Shown one piece after another: positions 7,259 to 15,554 of a stretch of 27,793 bases of DNA. The notes beneath the pieces are model-generated. The model was given only the letters and a program-made list of their open reading frames with translations, was not told the DNA's origin and searched no databases. The position numbers were made by a program, and so were the translations under genes. This stretch comes from Methanothrix sp. (lineage in GTDB: Archaea > Halobacteriota > Methanosarcinia > Methanotrichales > Methanotrichaceae): contig WOYM01000038.1 of the NCBI GenBank assembly GCA_011620785.1, positions 1 through 27,793 of the forward strand. Direction: 5' to 3'. Position 1 is the stretch's first letter, and every line of letters starts with the position of its first letter.

Positions 7259-8761
7259 TTAGTTTGGCGGCTCCCCCCTTTTCATTCTCTTCAGATATTT
7301 ATTAAGGGCGACGTCTGCGATCAAGTTCACTCCGGTCAAGGCAGCGTGAACCAGTGGTCCTGCAGTCATCCTCTCCTTGTATAGCTGGTGCAGCTTCTTC
7401 AAATGCTTTAGGTTGTACTCAAGACACAGACCTACCAGATGCCAGTGCTCGGGCAAGGCATCGGCCTTTGAAAAGCCCCTGGTGCCGCCCAGTTTCGTCT
7501 CGGCGATGGTGGTGAAAAAGAGGGGGAGCATTAGGCCGGTGTAGTCTTTCAGAGACTCCACCAGCTCCGTGGTCCGGATGACATCATCCGCCGTCTCTCC
7601 AGGCAGGCCCAAAACCAGGCTGGCCACGGGAAGCCAGGATTCCTCGTCGAAGAGGCGGTAGCAGTCCCCTACGATCTCCGGCCAGTTCTCCGTCTCTCCA
7701 GGAAGCGCCTTTTGGGGCATATGCATCTTCAGGATGCGGCAGCTCCCCGTCTCTATCCCTATCCAGGCGGACATGTGGTTCTGATCCGAGCCTATGCCCA
7801 CGATCTTGGAGATCTCTCTTAAAAGACCCTGGTTGGAGTGGACCGAGGCCAAGCTGAGGTGAGAGAAGTCCATCGTCTTCGGCCCCAGTTTTTTAACCTC
7901 TGCCACGAGCTCAGTCATCTTCTTTTCATTCGGCCCCATCCCTTTGGAGCCATAGGAGAAGACGTCCTCGCTGTGGAGAATGATATCCTCTTGGCCGCAT
8001 TCCAGGTTCACCCGCACGTCTTTAAGAATATTTTCAATAGGCCTGTGGCGCACAGAGCGCATGGTGGGCGAGCAGAAGGCGCATCCTCTCCAGCAGCCCC
8101 TGCCGATCTCCACAATCCCGCCAATGGTCGCTCCTCTGTTTACCGGTATCTTTTCTCCAGGCACCGCCGATCCCCGCAACACCTTAGGAACGCTCTCTCC
8201 TCTTATGATCTGCCGGCAGATCTCGGGAAAATCGCTCTCGCCCTCTCCCAGGTAGACGTGGTCGACATCCACCTTCTCCCCCACGACCTCCCAGGCGCCG
8301 TTTCCACCCAGGACCACTCGTGGCCGGTGCTCTTTTATCAAGGGGTGGCTCAAAAGCTCGATAAAACGGGAGCGGTTGAAGGGCGGGCCGCGGCGGATGA
8401 TATCCTCAATCTCTCTGAAGGCGATCTTTCCCATGGGGTCATCATGGGTTATCCCCACGATCCTGGTCTCCGGTCCGATGGCCCGGTCCAGGTGAAGGGG
8501 ATGGGCCACCATCACCTCATCCCGGGAGAATCCGGACTCCAGGAGTGCCGCTTCCACCTTTCTCATGCCGCAGGGGGCAATTGCCGCCGATCCATCCTCC
8601 AGCGCCGGCACTGGCGGGCAGAAGAAGTTCTGGAAGATCCAATCGGGCAGGGTTGCCCTGGGCATGATGGCAGCAAAGCCGAGCATCACCCCTCCATGAT
8701 AGCTGCTCATCATGGTGGTATCGCTGGTGAGAACGATTCTCTTCCCTGGAAATTGCACCAT
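7259..8761 (-). CDS. B12-type radical SAM protein of unknown substrate
   Basis: This encodes a 500-residue radical SAM protein. Residues 1-210 form an alpha/beta domain of the kind that precedes many B12-dependent radical SAM enzymes (VGITHDDPMGK, PRVVLGGNGAWEV, VYLGEGESDFPE). The DxHxxG cobalamin motif is not visible, so cobalamin binding is uncertain. The cluster motif is GCWRGCAFC with C223, C227 and C230. The barrel continues with DIILHSEDVFSYGS and LVLGLPGETADDV. The start is ATG 8759-8761 with GAGGT about 6 nt upstream. It diverges from the homocysteine-synthesis pair across 89 bp and may share control with it. Methyl transfer or methylthiolation are family possibilities; I cannot name the substrate. 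Confidence 0.8.
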   Translation of the reverse strand: MVQFPGKRIVLTSDTTMMSSYHGGVMLGFAAIMPRATLPDWIFQNFFCPPVPALEDGSAAIAPCGMRKVEAALLESGFSRDEVMVAHPLHLDRAIGPETRIVGITHDDPMGKIAFREIEDIIRRGPPFNRSRFIELLSHPLIKEHRPRVVLGGNGAWEVVGEKVDVDHVYLGEGESDFPEICRQIIRGESVPKVLRGSAVPGEKIPVNRGATIGGIVEIGRGCWRGCAFCSPTMRSVRHRPIENILKDVRVNLECGQEDIILHSEDVFSYGSKGMGPNEKKMTELVAEVKKLGPKTMDFSHLSLASVHSNQGLLREISKIVGIGSDQNHMSAWIGIETGSCRILKMHMPQKALPGETENWPEIVGDCYRLFDEESWLPVASLVLGLPGETADDVIRTTELVESLKDYTGLMLPLFFTTIAETKLGGTRGFSKADALPEHWHLVGLCLEYNLKHLKKLHQLYKERMTAGPLVHAALTGVNLIADVALNKYLKRMKRGEPPN

Positions 8762-8850
8762 CTATCGACCTCTGATTCTCTTTTGGCAGATAACGTTATT
8801 GGCAGTGCTAGTCCAATAAGTTTTTATCGGATCGCCAACCCTTAGCCGAT

Positions 8851-10353
8851 GTGCAAGAGAAGTCGCTATCGGAGATCAACGAACGCATTCGCAACGGCTC
8901 TGCCCGCGTCGTCACGGCAGAGGAGATGCCAGATATCGTGGATGAGCTGGGCACGGCGGGAGCGGTGCGTGAGGTGGATGTAGTCACCACTGGTACCTTT
9001 GGCGCCATGTGCTCTTCTGGGGTTTTCCTCAATTTGGGCCATAGCGATCCTCCCATAAAGATCGCCCGCGCCTATCTGAACAGGGTGGAGGCCTATGGGG
9101 GCATCGCCGCCGTCGACCTCTTCTTAGGAGCGACCCAGCCCTCTGAGGACAGGGGGATCGAGTATGGCGGGGCGCATGTTATGGAGGACCTGGTAATTGG
9201 AAAGCAGATTGAGGTCGAGGCTCATGGATCTCCCTCGGACTGCTACCCTCAGATGGATCTGGAGACCAGCCTCAGGCTGGAGGACTTCAACCAGGCCACC
9301 ATGGTCAATCCCCGCAATGCCTATCAGCGTTACAATGCCGCTACCAACTCATCCGACCGGACAATGCACACCTACATGGGCACCCTCCTTCCGGGTCTTG
9401 GCAATGTCCATTACAGCGGTGCAGGGGTGCTCTCTCCCCTCTCCAACGATCCGGGCTTCGAGTACATCGGGGTAGGTACGCGCATATTCCTGGCGGGAGC
9501 TCAGGGCTATGTCATAGGCGCGGGAACCCAGCATAGTCCTGAGAATGGCTTCTCCACTCTGATGGTCACCGGCGACCTTAAGAGGATGAACAACAGCTTC
9601 CTGCGGGCAGCAACATTTCATAAATATGGCCCCAGCCTTTACCTGGGGATAGGAATCCCTATACCGATGTTAAATGAGAGACTCGCCAAGAGCACTGCCG
9701 TGCGGGACAGCGATATCACCGTCCCGGTGCAGGACTATGGCATCCAGCGCAGGGATAAGCCCTCGGTGAGGATGGTCAGCTATGAGGATCTGAAGTCGGG
9801 TACGATTGACCTGGGGGGCAAGGAGGTCTCCTGCTCTCCTCTATCCAGCTTCCAGATGGCAAGAGAGGTTGCCCGGACATTAAAAGAGCAGGTTGAGCGG
9901 GGCGAGTTCCTGCTCAGCCAGGCGGCTGAACCCCTATCACGGGTGGGAAGCTGCCGGCCTATGAAGCAGACCAAGGAGTCACCAAATGTGGGAGATGTCA
10001 TGAGCAGGGATGTGGTGACCGTCTTTGAGGATATCTCGGTGGAGAAGGCGGCAAAGCTGATCATCAGCGGCAGCTTCGACCATCTGCCGGTGGTCTCCAG
10101 GGATGGAAGGCTGATCGGCATCATAACTGCCTGGGATATATCCAAAGCGGTGGCCAGCGGAAAACCATCCCGCATAGCGGAGATCATGACCCGTCGGGTC
10201 CATTCGGTCCGCTTGGATGAGCCAATTGAGCTTGCTGCCCGCACCCTGGATACTCACAGCATCTCTGCCCTGCCGGTGGTGGACAGAGAGCATAAGGTGA
10301 TAGGAATGATTACCAGCAATCATCTCTCTCGCCTCTTGGCCCGGAGGCGATAG
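8851..10353 (+). CDS. Homocysteine synthesis protein, DUF39 plus CBS pair (MA1821-like)
   Basis: This encodes a 500-residue protein matching the methanogen family whose Methanosarcina acetivorans member MA1821 is needed to make homocysteine from aspartate semialdehyde and sulfide. The DUF39 domain spans about residues 1-365. It includes GTFGAMCSSGVFLNLGHSDP with C54 and a second cysteine C131 in SPSDCYPQMD; as I recall, a Cys at position 54 is the persulfide-carrying residue in MA1821. Two CBS modules follow (about 380-500: VGDVMSRDVVTV and AEIMTRRVHSVRL), likely sensing adenosyl ligands. The start is GTG 8851. The NIL-ferredoxin partner begins 2 nt after the stop, so this is a two-gene operon. 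Confidence 0.9.
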   Translation: MQEKSLSEINERIRNGSARVVTAEEMPDIVDELGTAGAVREVDVVTTGTFGAMCSSGVFLNLGHSDPPIKIARAYLNRVEAYGGIAAVDLFLGATQPSEDRGIEYGGAHVMEDLVIGKQIEVEAHGSPSDCYPQMDLETSLRLEDFNQATMVNPRNAYQRYNAATNSSDRTMHTYMGTLLPGLGNVHYSGAGVLSPLSNDPGFEYIGVGTRIFLAGAQGYVIGAGTQHSPENGFSTLMVTGDLKRMNNSFLRAATFHKYGPSLYLGIGIPIPMLNERLAKSTAVRDSDITVPVQDYGIQRRDKPSVRMVSYEDLKSGTIDLGGKEVSCSPLSSFQMAREVARTLKEQVERGEFLLSQAAEPLSRVGSCRPMKQTKESPNVGDVMSRDVVTVFEDISVEKAAKLIISGSFDHLPVVSRDGRLIGIITAWDISKAVASGKPSRIAEIMTRRVHSVRLDEPIELAARTLDTHSISALPVVDREHKVIGMITSNHLSRLLARRR

Positions 10354-10355
10354 CC

Positions 10356-10742
10356 TTGAAGCTGATGCTTCATGTGGCTCCGGGCATTGTCCGCCATCCC
10401 CTCATCGCCTCAGTGATTCTGGAGACTGAGGCTCTGGTTAACATCGAGAGGGCGAGCATCAATGCAGTGAGCGGCGAGATAGTCCTGGAGGTTCCGCCTG
10501 AGAAGTACCAGGAGGTAATGGAGGCTTTTGAGAGGCGGGGAGTGAGGGTCGTTCCTCTGGAGATCCCGGTGATCAGGGATGAGTCCGAATGCGTGAACTG
10601 CGGGGCCTGCGTATCCATATGCCCCACCGGGACGTTTCGCTTTGAGGATTGGCGGGTGGTCGCCGACTCGGGAAAGTGCATTCAATGCGGGGCCTGCGTT
10701 GTGGGCTGTCCGCAGAGGGCTCTAAAGCTGGTCTTGAAGTAG
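10356..10742 (+). CDS. NIL domain plus 2[4Fe-4S] ferredoxin (MA1822-like)
   Basis: This encodes a 128-residue partner of the DUF39 protein. Residues 1-70 form a NIL-type ACT-like domain (MKLMLHVAPGIVRHPLIASV and the strand EIVLEVPPEKYQEVMEAFE). Residues 79-118 bind two [4Fe-4S] clusters through C79/C82/C85/C89 and C108/C111/C114/C118. In M. acetivorans the equivalent MA1822 works with MA1821 in homocysteine formation, probably delivering electrons for persulfide reduction. The start is TTG 10356 with GGAGG ending 8 nt upstream; the next ATG (10365) would be too far from that site. The TAG stop lies at the base of a terminator hairpin, so the operon ends here. Confidence 0.9.
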   Translation: MKLMLHVAPGIVRHPLIASVILETEALVNIERASINAVSGEIVLEVPPEKYQEVMEAFERRGVRVVPLEIPVIRDESECVNCGACVSICPTGTFRFEDWRVVADSGKCIQCGACVVGCPQRALKLVLK

Positions 10743-10780
10743 CTCCCCCAACGGGAGCTGAGCTTTTTTGTCTTTTGTTT
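10741..10780 (+). terminator. Hairpin and T-tract terminator after the homocysteine operon
   Basis: AGCTCCC (10741-10747) pairs perfectly with GGGAGCT (10753-10759) around the loop CCAAC, and is followed by GAGC and T-rich runs (TTTTTT, TTTT, TTTT). The last two bases of the TAG stop (10740-10742) are the first two bases of the stem. Confidence 0.7.
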
Positions 10781-10850
10781 TATATGTTAATTCCAATATT
10801 AATATTAAGGTGCACACATTTCATGATTAACATTATGAAGAAATAGAAGA

Positions 10851-10860
10851 ATTTATATGG
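10851..10860 (+). promoter_or_regulatory. Possible TATA box for the TPR gene
   Basis: ATTTATATGG lies in the AT-rich stretch 10780-10935 between the terminator and the TPR gene, about 155 bp before the chosen start. If it is used, the transcript has a leader of roughly 130 nt. Other AT-rich matches nearby (for example TATATAG at 10869-10875) could serve instead. No gene is visible in 10743-11013. Confidence 0.35.
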
Positions 10861-11013
10861 TCGGACAGTATATAGTGGTGTGGTATGTCGGCCGAAGAAT
10901 TCTAAAACGATTGTGGGGATGACATAATATGTTATTTGATGTATTCAGACATGCAGCAGTCCTCAAATCGAATAAATATCCTTCAATTTCCCATCCTATC
11001 TTGGGGGGTGAAT

Positions 11014-14000
11014 ATGGACTCGAGCTCTGAGAGCGTCGTCTCCTCCCTCGGCTCATTTGCCGAGATGCTCTCCGATCCCGAGGGCTACGATCCCGAGAGG
11101 CTGAAGAGCCTATCCGTTGGCGTTCCATCTTTATTATCCTCTTTCATTGAGGCCATGCTCTCCTCCGATGAGGACGTTATGAAAAGGCGCCTCACCGACC
11201 TGGAGGATTATGCCTCTGTGGTCAACAGCGTTCAGGCATGGTTTAATCTGGGAAGGCTTGCTCACCATCTCTTCTTTCATCAGGCGGCAATTGAATACTA
11301 CAGCAATGCTTCGGATCTGGCCCAGATTCTCTCTGATGATGATTCATTGGCCAGTATCCTCCTATCCTTGGGGGCCCTCTACGGTGAGGAGGAGGACTGG
11401 GCCCGGGCCTGCCAGTGTTATGAGAAAGCTCTGGTTGCTATCGATATGGTTAAAAGGCAACGCCTTTTGCCTCAGATCCTGGAGAGGCTGGGCCGCGCCC
11501 GCCGTCAGCAGGGTGAGTACCATCAGGCCCAGATATGCTATTCCCGCATCCTGGAGGTGCTCGACCCAAGGGACAAAAAAGGGCGGATGGAGGCTACAAG
11601 CAACCTGGCAGAGCTCTGCCAGATTCAAGGCGATATGGAAAAGGCGGAGAAGCTGTATCAGACCATTCTGAAGGAGAGGGAGCTGTCGGATGATCCCGTG
11701 GGGGCAGCTCGGGCTCTTGCCTCCCTCGCTAACATCTACTCTCAGACCGGCAACGGCAAGAGGGCCCAGATCAGTCTGCAATCAGCCAGCCATCTGCTGG
11801 CCGATCTGAAAGATCAATCCGGAGCGGCAGAGATGCAGTGCCGTCTTGCTGATATCTATTTTCATGAGGGAAGGCTAAAGGAGGCTCTGGAGCTCTATGG
11901 CCAGAGCTTGGCGGCTTTGCAGAAGGGCCATCCCTCTCTCGCCTCTAAGGCCCTCTGCCGTATGGGTCAATGCTTCCTGGAGGACGGGAATTGGACTCTA
12001 GCAGAAGACCACCTTCAAAGGGCAATATCGATCATGAAAGAGCATAAAGATTCCTCCTCCCTTGCCCGGGCTCTGGTTATTCTGGCAGGTGTTCACCATA
12101 AGCAGGGGCAGCTGGAAATGGCCCTGCAATGCTCCCGGGAGAGCCTGAAGATCAGGGAGAGATCCAAAGATCAGAGCGGATCTGCAGAGGCTCTGAACTG
12201 CATGGCCAGGATCTGCTGTGACTGCTCTGATTGGCCGGAGGCGATCGAATGCTACCAGAGGGCGGCGGATCTCTTCATGGAAATCGGCGAGGTGACAGCA
12301 GCGGCTGAGGCCCTATCCAATCTGGGCGGCGTATATCATCTGAAAGGAGATCTGGATGTTGCCCTGCAGATTTATTCTCATGCCTATGATTCATTCTGCC
12401 AGCAGGGAGACAGACAGGGCGCATCGATGGTCCAGTCTAACATCGGCCTTGTCTATCAGAGCAGGGGCGATCTTCACCTTGCTGGGGAGTTCTTGGAAAA
12501 GAGCATTGCCACAAAGGAGGATCTGGGGGATCAAATTGGCGCTGCCGGCAACAGGCTGAGCCTGGGGCTGATCTATCAGCTCGGAGGGGAGTGGGATCAG
12601 GCTCAGTCCTGTTTTGAATGGGCGGCCAGGGCATTTGAGGATAATGGGGACCTGCGAGGTCTGGCTGCAGCGGAGAACAACCTGGGAAACCTCTACTCCG
12701 ATCGAGGGGATCTCATGCATGCCATCTTATGCTACCGTCAGGGCCTGGAGGCGAGGCGTGTTCTGAACGATGGGCACGGCATGGCAGTTACCCTGGGAAA
12801 TCTGGCAGGCGTCTATCTTCAGTCTGGGGAGGAGGAGCGAGCAGAGGAACTGTACCAGCAGAGCATAGATGGCTTCAAGGAGCTGGGTGACGCTCGAGGG
12901 GAGGCTAGATCGCTCTATGGCCTGGCAAGGAGCATGGCTCAGAGAGGCGATCTGGAGGGAGCACTAGGGTGCTACCGAAAGTGCCTCGATCTGCAGATTG
13001 TGGGAGGGGACTCCAGGTCGATGATCGAGGCGCTCGAGTCCATGGTAAATCTGCTCCTGAGAAGGGGTAGATGGCAGGAGGCTCAGACCAGGTATGCTCA
13101 GGTTCTGGAGGCCCTCCGTTCCAGAGATGATCTTTCGGCAGTGGCGGCAGTCCAGTGCGCTCTGGGGAATCTCCATGCCGATCTTGGCCAGTGGGATGAG
13201 GCCCTGGAGGACTACAATGAGAGCCTGGCGATTATGGAGGGGCTGGGGGACGAGTACTTCGTTTCGGTAGCCAGGAACAACCTGGGCAATATGTGCTACC
13301 GGCAGGGTGACTGGGCGGCTGCCTTAGAGAACTATCGCTTGAGCCTGGAGGGCTTCGGGAAAGCAGGGGATTTGGAGAGTGAGGCCTCGGTCCTGAGCAA
13401 TGTTGCAGGCCTCTATTATAAGATGGGTCAGTGGGCGGATGCTCTGGATAGCTATAGCAAGAGCCTGAGCCTCTTTGAAAAGCTGGAGGACTCAGCCGGC
13501 ATTGCCCAGGTGCTGGGAAACATGGGAAACCTCTACCACCGCCAAGGAGAGCGTGATCTGGCAGCAGAGCACTTCCAGAGGGCTCTGGAGATATACCGGC
13601 GCCTCAAGGATCAAGCGGGCGCGGCGGAGATGCAGGCGAGCATCGATATGATCCGGGCAGGACGGGGCGAGATTTCCCCTGATATCGAGGAGTACAAGAG
13701 ACAGCTGGAGGAGCTGGAGGAGACAGGCGACCTCTCCGGCCAGGGTGAGGTCCTTTCAGCCCTCGCCGGCAGCTACACAGATAGCGGCCAGTGGGCAGAA
13801 GCCATTGCCTGCTATAAGAGGAGCCTGGAGAGATTTGACCGAACTGGAGAGGTCTACAACCGCGGCCAGGTTCTCTTTAATATGGCCCTGGTCTACAAAG
13901 ATATGGGAGACCTCAACCGGGCCAGAACGCTATTTGATGAGGCGATGAGCATCTTCCAGGATCTAGATGCCCTGCCCTGCATAGCTTCAGCCAAATTGAA

Positions 14001-14874
14001 CCTGGGAATCATCTCCGGCCAGATGGGCAGATCGGATGAAGCAATTGAGCTTTTCTCCCAGTCAATAGGCATTCTGGAGGGCCTGGGGGCATTGCCCGAT
14101 TTATGTGAGGGCTACATTGCCGCCGCTCTGTTCAATATTCAAGAGGGGAATTCGATGCAATCCCGCTTCTATCTCTCCCAGGCAGAGACTCAGGTCTCTC
14201 GCACTGACTATCCGCCTTTGAAAATCCAGCTTTATAGAGCTCAGGGAGAGCGCTTTCTGAAGGATATGCTCTATCCGGAGGCAAAGAGCTGCCTTGAGAA
14301 GGCCCTGGCTCTATCCCGGAAGCTGTCTCTCTCCTATGAGGAGGCAAAAGCCATCTCATCTCTTGGTCGGCTAGCCCTGGCCAGCGGGGATTATGAGGAT
14401 GCTCTAAGAAGGATGAAGCAGGCTCTTGTGATCTTCGGCCGGCTGGGGGCATCGCTGGATCTCATAGAGGTCTACCGCGATATGACCCTCCTCTTCCTGG
14501 CCCAGGATGATTATCAGCGAGCAGAAGAGATGGCCATATTGAGACAGCGCCAGGCCAGGATTCTGGGACATGCTGATCTCAGTCTCCTGGCTACCGTCGA
14601 TCTGGCGGAGTGCGAAGCGCACACCGGCAAGAAGGAGGAGGCACGGGCGGACTATGCCGGTGCATTGCGGCTGGCCGGGAAGGAGGGGGATAGGATTCCT
14701 TCATCAACCATCCGCCAGATCTCAGAAAAGGCGATAGAGTTCCTGGAGGCTGAAGCGTCTCAGCCGGAGGACGGCCGTCAGGCCAGCCTACTGCGAGAGA
14801 GGCTTGGAGAAGAGGATTATGAGAAGCTTCTGGAGGAGCTTCCCCATAAGCTGGAATGCAGGAGAATGGGCTAG
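11014..14874 (+). CDS. Giant tetratricopeptide-repeat protein
   Basis: This encodes about 1,286 residues, nearly all tetratricopeptide repeats. Units of about 40 residues, recognisable from LGNLYxxxGD, A(L/I)xxYxxSL and GDxxGxAxxL, run from about residue 65 to 1210, roughly 28-30 in all. This spacing is typical of the NPHP3/LGN-like 40-residue TPR subclass, which forms a long superhelix that holds partner proteins. No signal peptide, membrane segment or catalytic domain is visible, so it is probably a cytoplasmic scaffold. I chose ATG 11014 because GGGGGGTGA lies directly upstream; the in-frame ATG at 10936 has no ribosome site. It is a single-gene unit that ends tail to tail with the minus-strand gene at 14871, sharing the bases of both stop codons. 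Confidence 0.88.
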   Translation: MDSSSESVVSSLGSFAEMLSDPEGYDPERLKSLSVGVPSLLSSFIEAMLSSDEDVMKRRLTDLEDYASVVNSVQAWFNLGRLAHHLFFHQAAIEYYSNASDLAQILSDDDSLASILLSLGALYGEEEDWARACQCYEKALVAIDMVKRQRLLPQILERLGRARRQQGEYHQAQICYSRILEVLDPRDKKGRMEATSNLAELCQIQGDMEKAEKLYQTILKERELSDDPVGAARALASLANIYSQTGNGKRAQISLQSASHLLADLKDQSGAAEMQCRLADIYFHEGRLKEALELYGQSLAALQKGHPSLASKALCRMGQCFLEDGNWTLAEDHLQRAISIMKEHKDSSSLARALVILAGVHHKQGQLEMALQCSRESLKIRERSKDQSGSAEALNCMARICCDCSDWPEAIECYQRAADLFMEIGEVTAAAEALSNLGGVYHLKGDLDVALQIYSHAYDSFCQQGDRQGASMVQSNIGLVYQSRGDLHLAGEFLEKSIATKEDLGDQIGAAGNRLSLGLIYQLGGEWDQAQSCFEWAARAFEDNGDLRGLAAAENNLGNLYSDRGDLMHAILCYRQGLEARRVLNDGHGMAVTLGNLAGVYLQSGEEERAEELYQQSIDGFKELGDARGEARSLYGLARSMAQRGDLEGALGCYRKCLDLQIVGGDSRSMIEALESMVNLLLRRGRWQEAQTRYAQVLEALRSRDDLSAVAAVQCALGNLHADLGQWDEALEDYNESLAIMEGLGDEYFVSVARNNLGNMCYRQGDWAAALENYRLSLEGFGKAGDLESEASVLSNVAGLYYKMGQWADALDSYSKSLSLFEKLEDSAGIAQVLGNMGNLYHRQGERDLAAEHFQRALEIYRRLKDQAGAAEMQASIDMIRAGRGEISPDIEEYKRQLEELEETGDLSGQGEVLSALAGSYTDSGQWAEAIACYKRSLERFDRTGEVYNRGQVLFNMALVYKDMGDLNRARTLFDEAMSIFQDLDALPCIASAKLNLGIISGQMGRSDEAIELFSQSIGILEGLGALPDLCEGYIAAALFNIQEGNSMQSRFYLSQAETQVSRTDYPPLKIQLYRAQGERFLKDMLYPEAKSCLEKALALSRKLSLSYEEAKAISSLGRLALASGDYEDALRRMKQALVIFGRLGASLDLIEVYRDMTLLFLAQDDYQRAEEMAILRQRQARILGHADLSLLATVDLAECEAHTGKKEEARADYAGALRLAGKEGDRIPSSTIRQISEKAIEFLEAEASQPEDGRQASLLRERLGEEDYEKLLEELPHKLECRRMG

Positions 14875-15521
14875 AGGCCTGAGCTCATCATGGAGGGGAG
14901 AAGGCTGAGCTGGAGGTCGACCTTGGCCAGATCCTGCCTTATATTGGATTCCTTGAGGAGTAGATCAAGTTCAGCCAGCCTGCCGATCACATCGCCCAGC
15001 CGGGCTCCCTTGTGCTCGCTCCGGGAGCGAACTGGTGCATAATATATCTCTGCTCCCGAGCTGCTCACATCTACACCAAAGAAATCCTTGTCATAGAAGC
15101 CCTTCAACTGCAGAATTATTGGTTTGTAGACATTCTTTATGGCCGGGGCGTAGAACTCCGCCAGCATCACCTGCAGCATCCTGTTCTTGGTATCAGCTAT
15201 CCTGAGGCGAACATATCCCTGGCCATGGATATAATTTCCATAATGAATTCCATATTTTATGCGAGAGGTCAGATCCGTCTTCAGGCTGAATACGAACTCA
15301 CAGGTATCATCCGTCTCCGTGGGGTCGAGGTTGAGAAAGTACTTGATGAGGAGATTATATCCGTTTTCAAAGGCTATCCGAACATTGGACTCATCGCTCT
15401 TCGAGCCGCTGACCAGGAGGCTTGAAACATCCCAGCCAAAGATATTTCTTGCCTCTTCCTTTGTAAAAGAGTGTGATGCAAACTCTTGAACCTTTCCCAG
15501 GAGATCTTGCATGGTTTCCAT
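14871..15521 (-). CDS. Uncharacterised 216-residue protein
   Basis: I do not recognise a family. The 216-residue product has no signal peptide and no membrane segment. It reads as a mixed alpha/beta soluble protein: a helical N-terminus (residues 1-30), several strands in the middle (YGIHYGNYIHGQGYVRLRIA and the Tyr-rich GAEIYYAPVRSR) and a long amphipathic helix at about residues 178-215. It lies 33 nt after cbiB on the same strand and may be the last gene of the cobD-cbiB unit, though nothing in its sequence suggests a cobalamin role. The start is ATG 15519-15521, with ATG 15512 possible; ribosome sites are weak for both. Its TAG stop overlaps the TPR gene's TAG stop as the palindrome CTAG. 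Confidence 0.65.
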   Translation of the reverse strand: METMQDLLGKVQEFASHSFTKEEARNIFGWDVSSLLVSGSKSDESNVRIAFENGYNLLIKYFLNLDPTETDDTCEFVFSLKTDLTSRIKYGIHYGNYIHGQGYVRLRIADTKNRMLQVMLAEFYAPAIKNVYKPIILQLKGFYDKDFFGVDVSSSGAEIYYAPVRSRSEHKGARLGDVIGRLAELDLLLKESNIRQDLAKVDLQLSLLPSMMSSGL

Positions 15522-15554
15522 TTTTATTCACACAGTCCTTGAATCGGATAAACA

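Noticed and set aside
7838..8845. 335-codon plus-strand frame opposite the 500-residue radical SAM gene.
   Set aside because: The minus-strand protein carries the radical SAM motif and a proper ribosome site; the His/Pro-rich plus frame is a GC-driven shadow.
10936..11013. Upstream extension of the TPR protein to an ATG at 10936.
   Set aside because: No ribosome site there, whereas ATG 11014 has GGGGGGTGA directly upstream.
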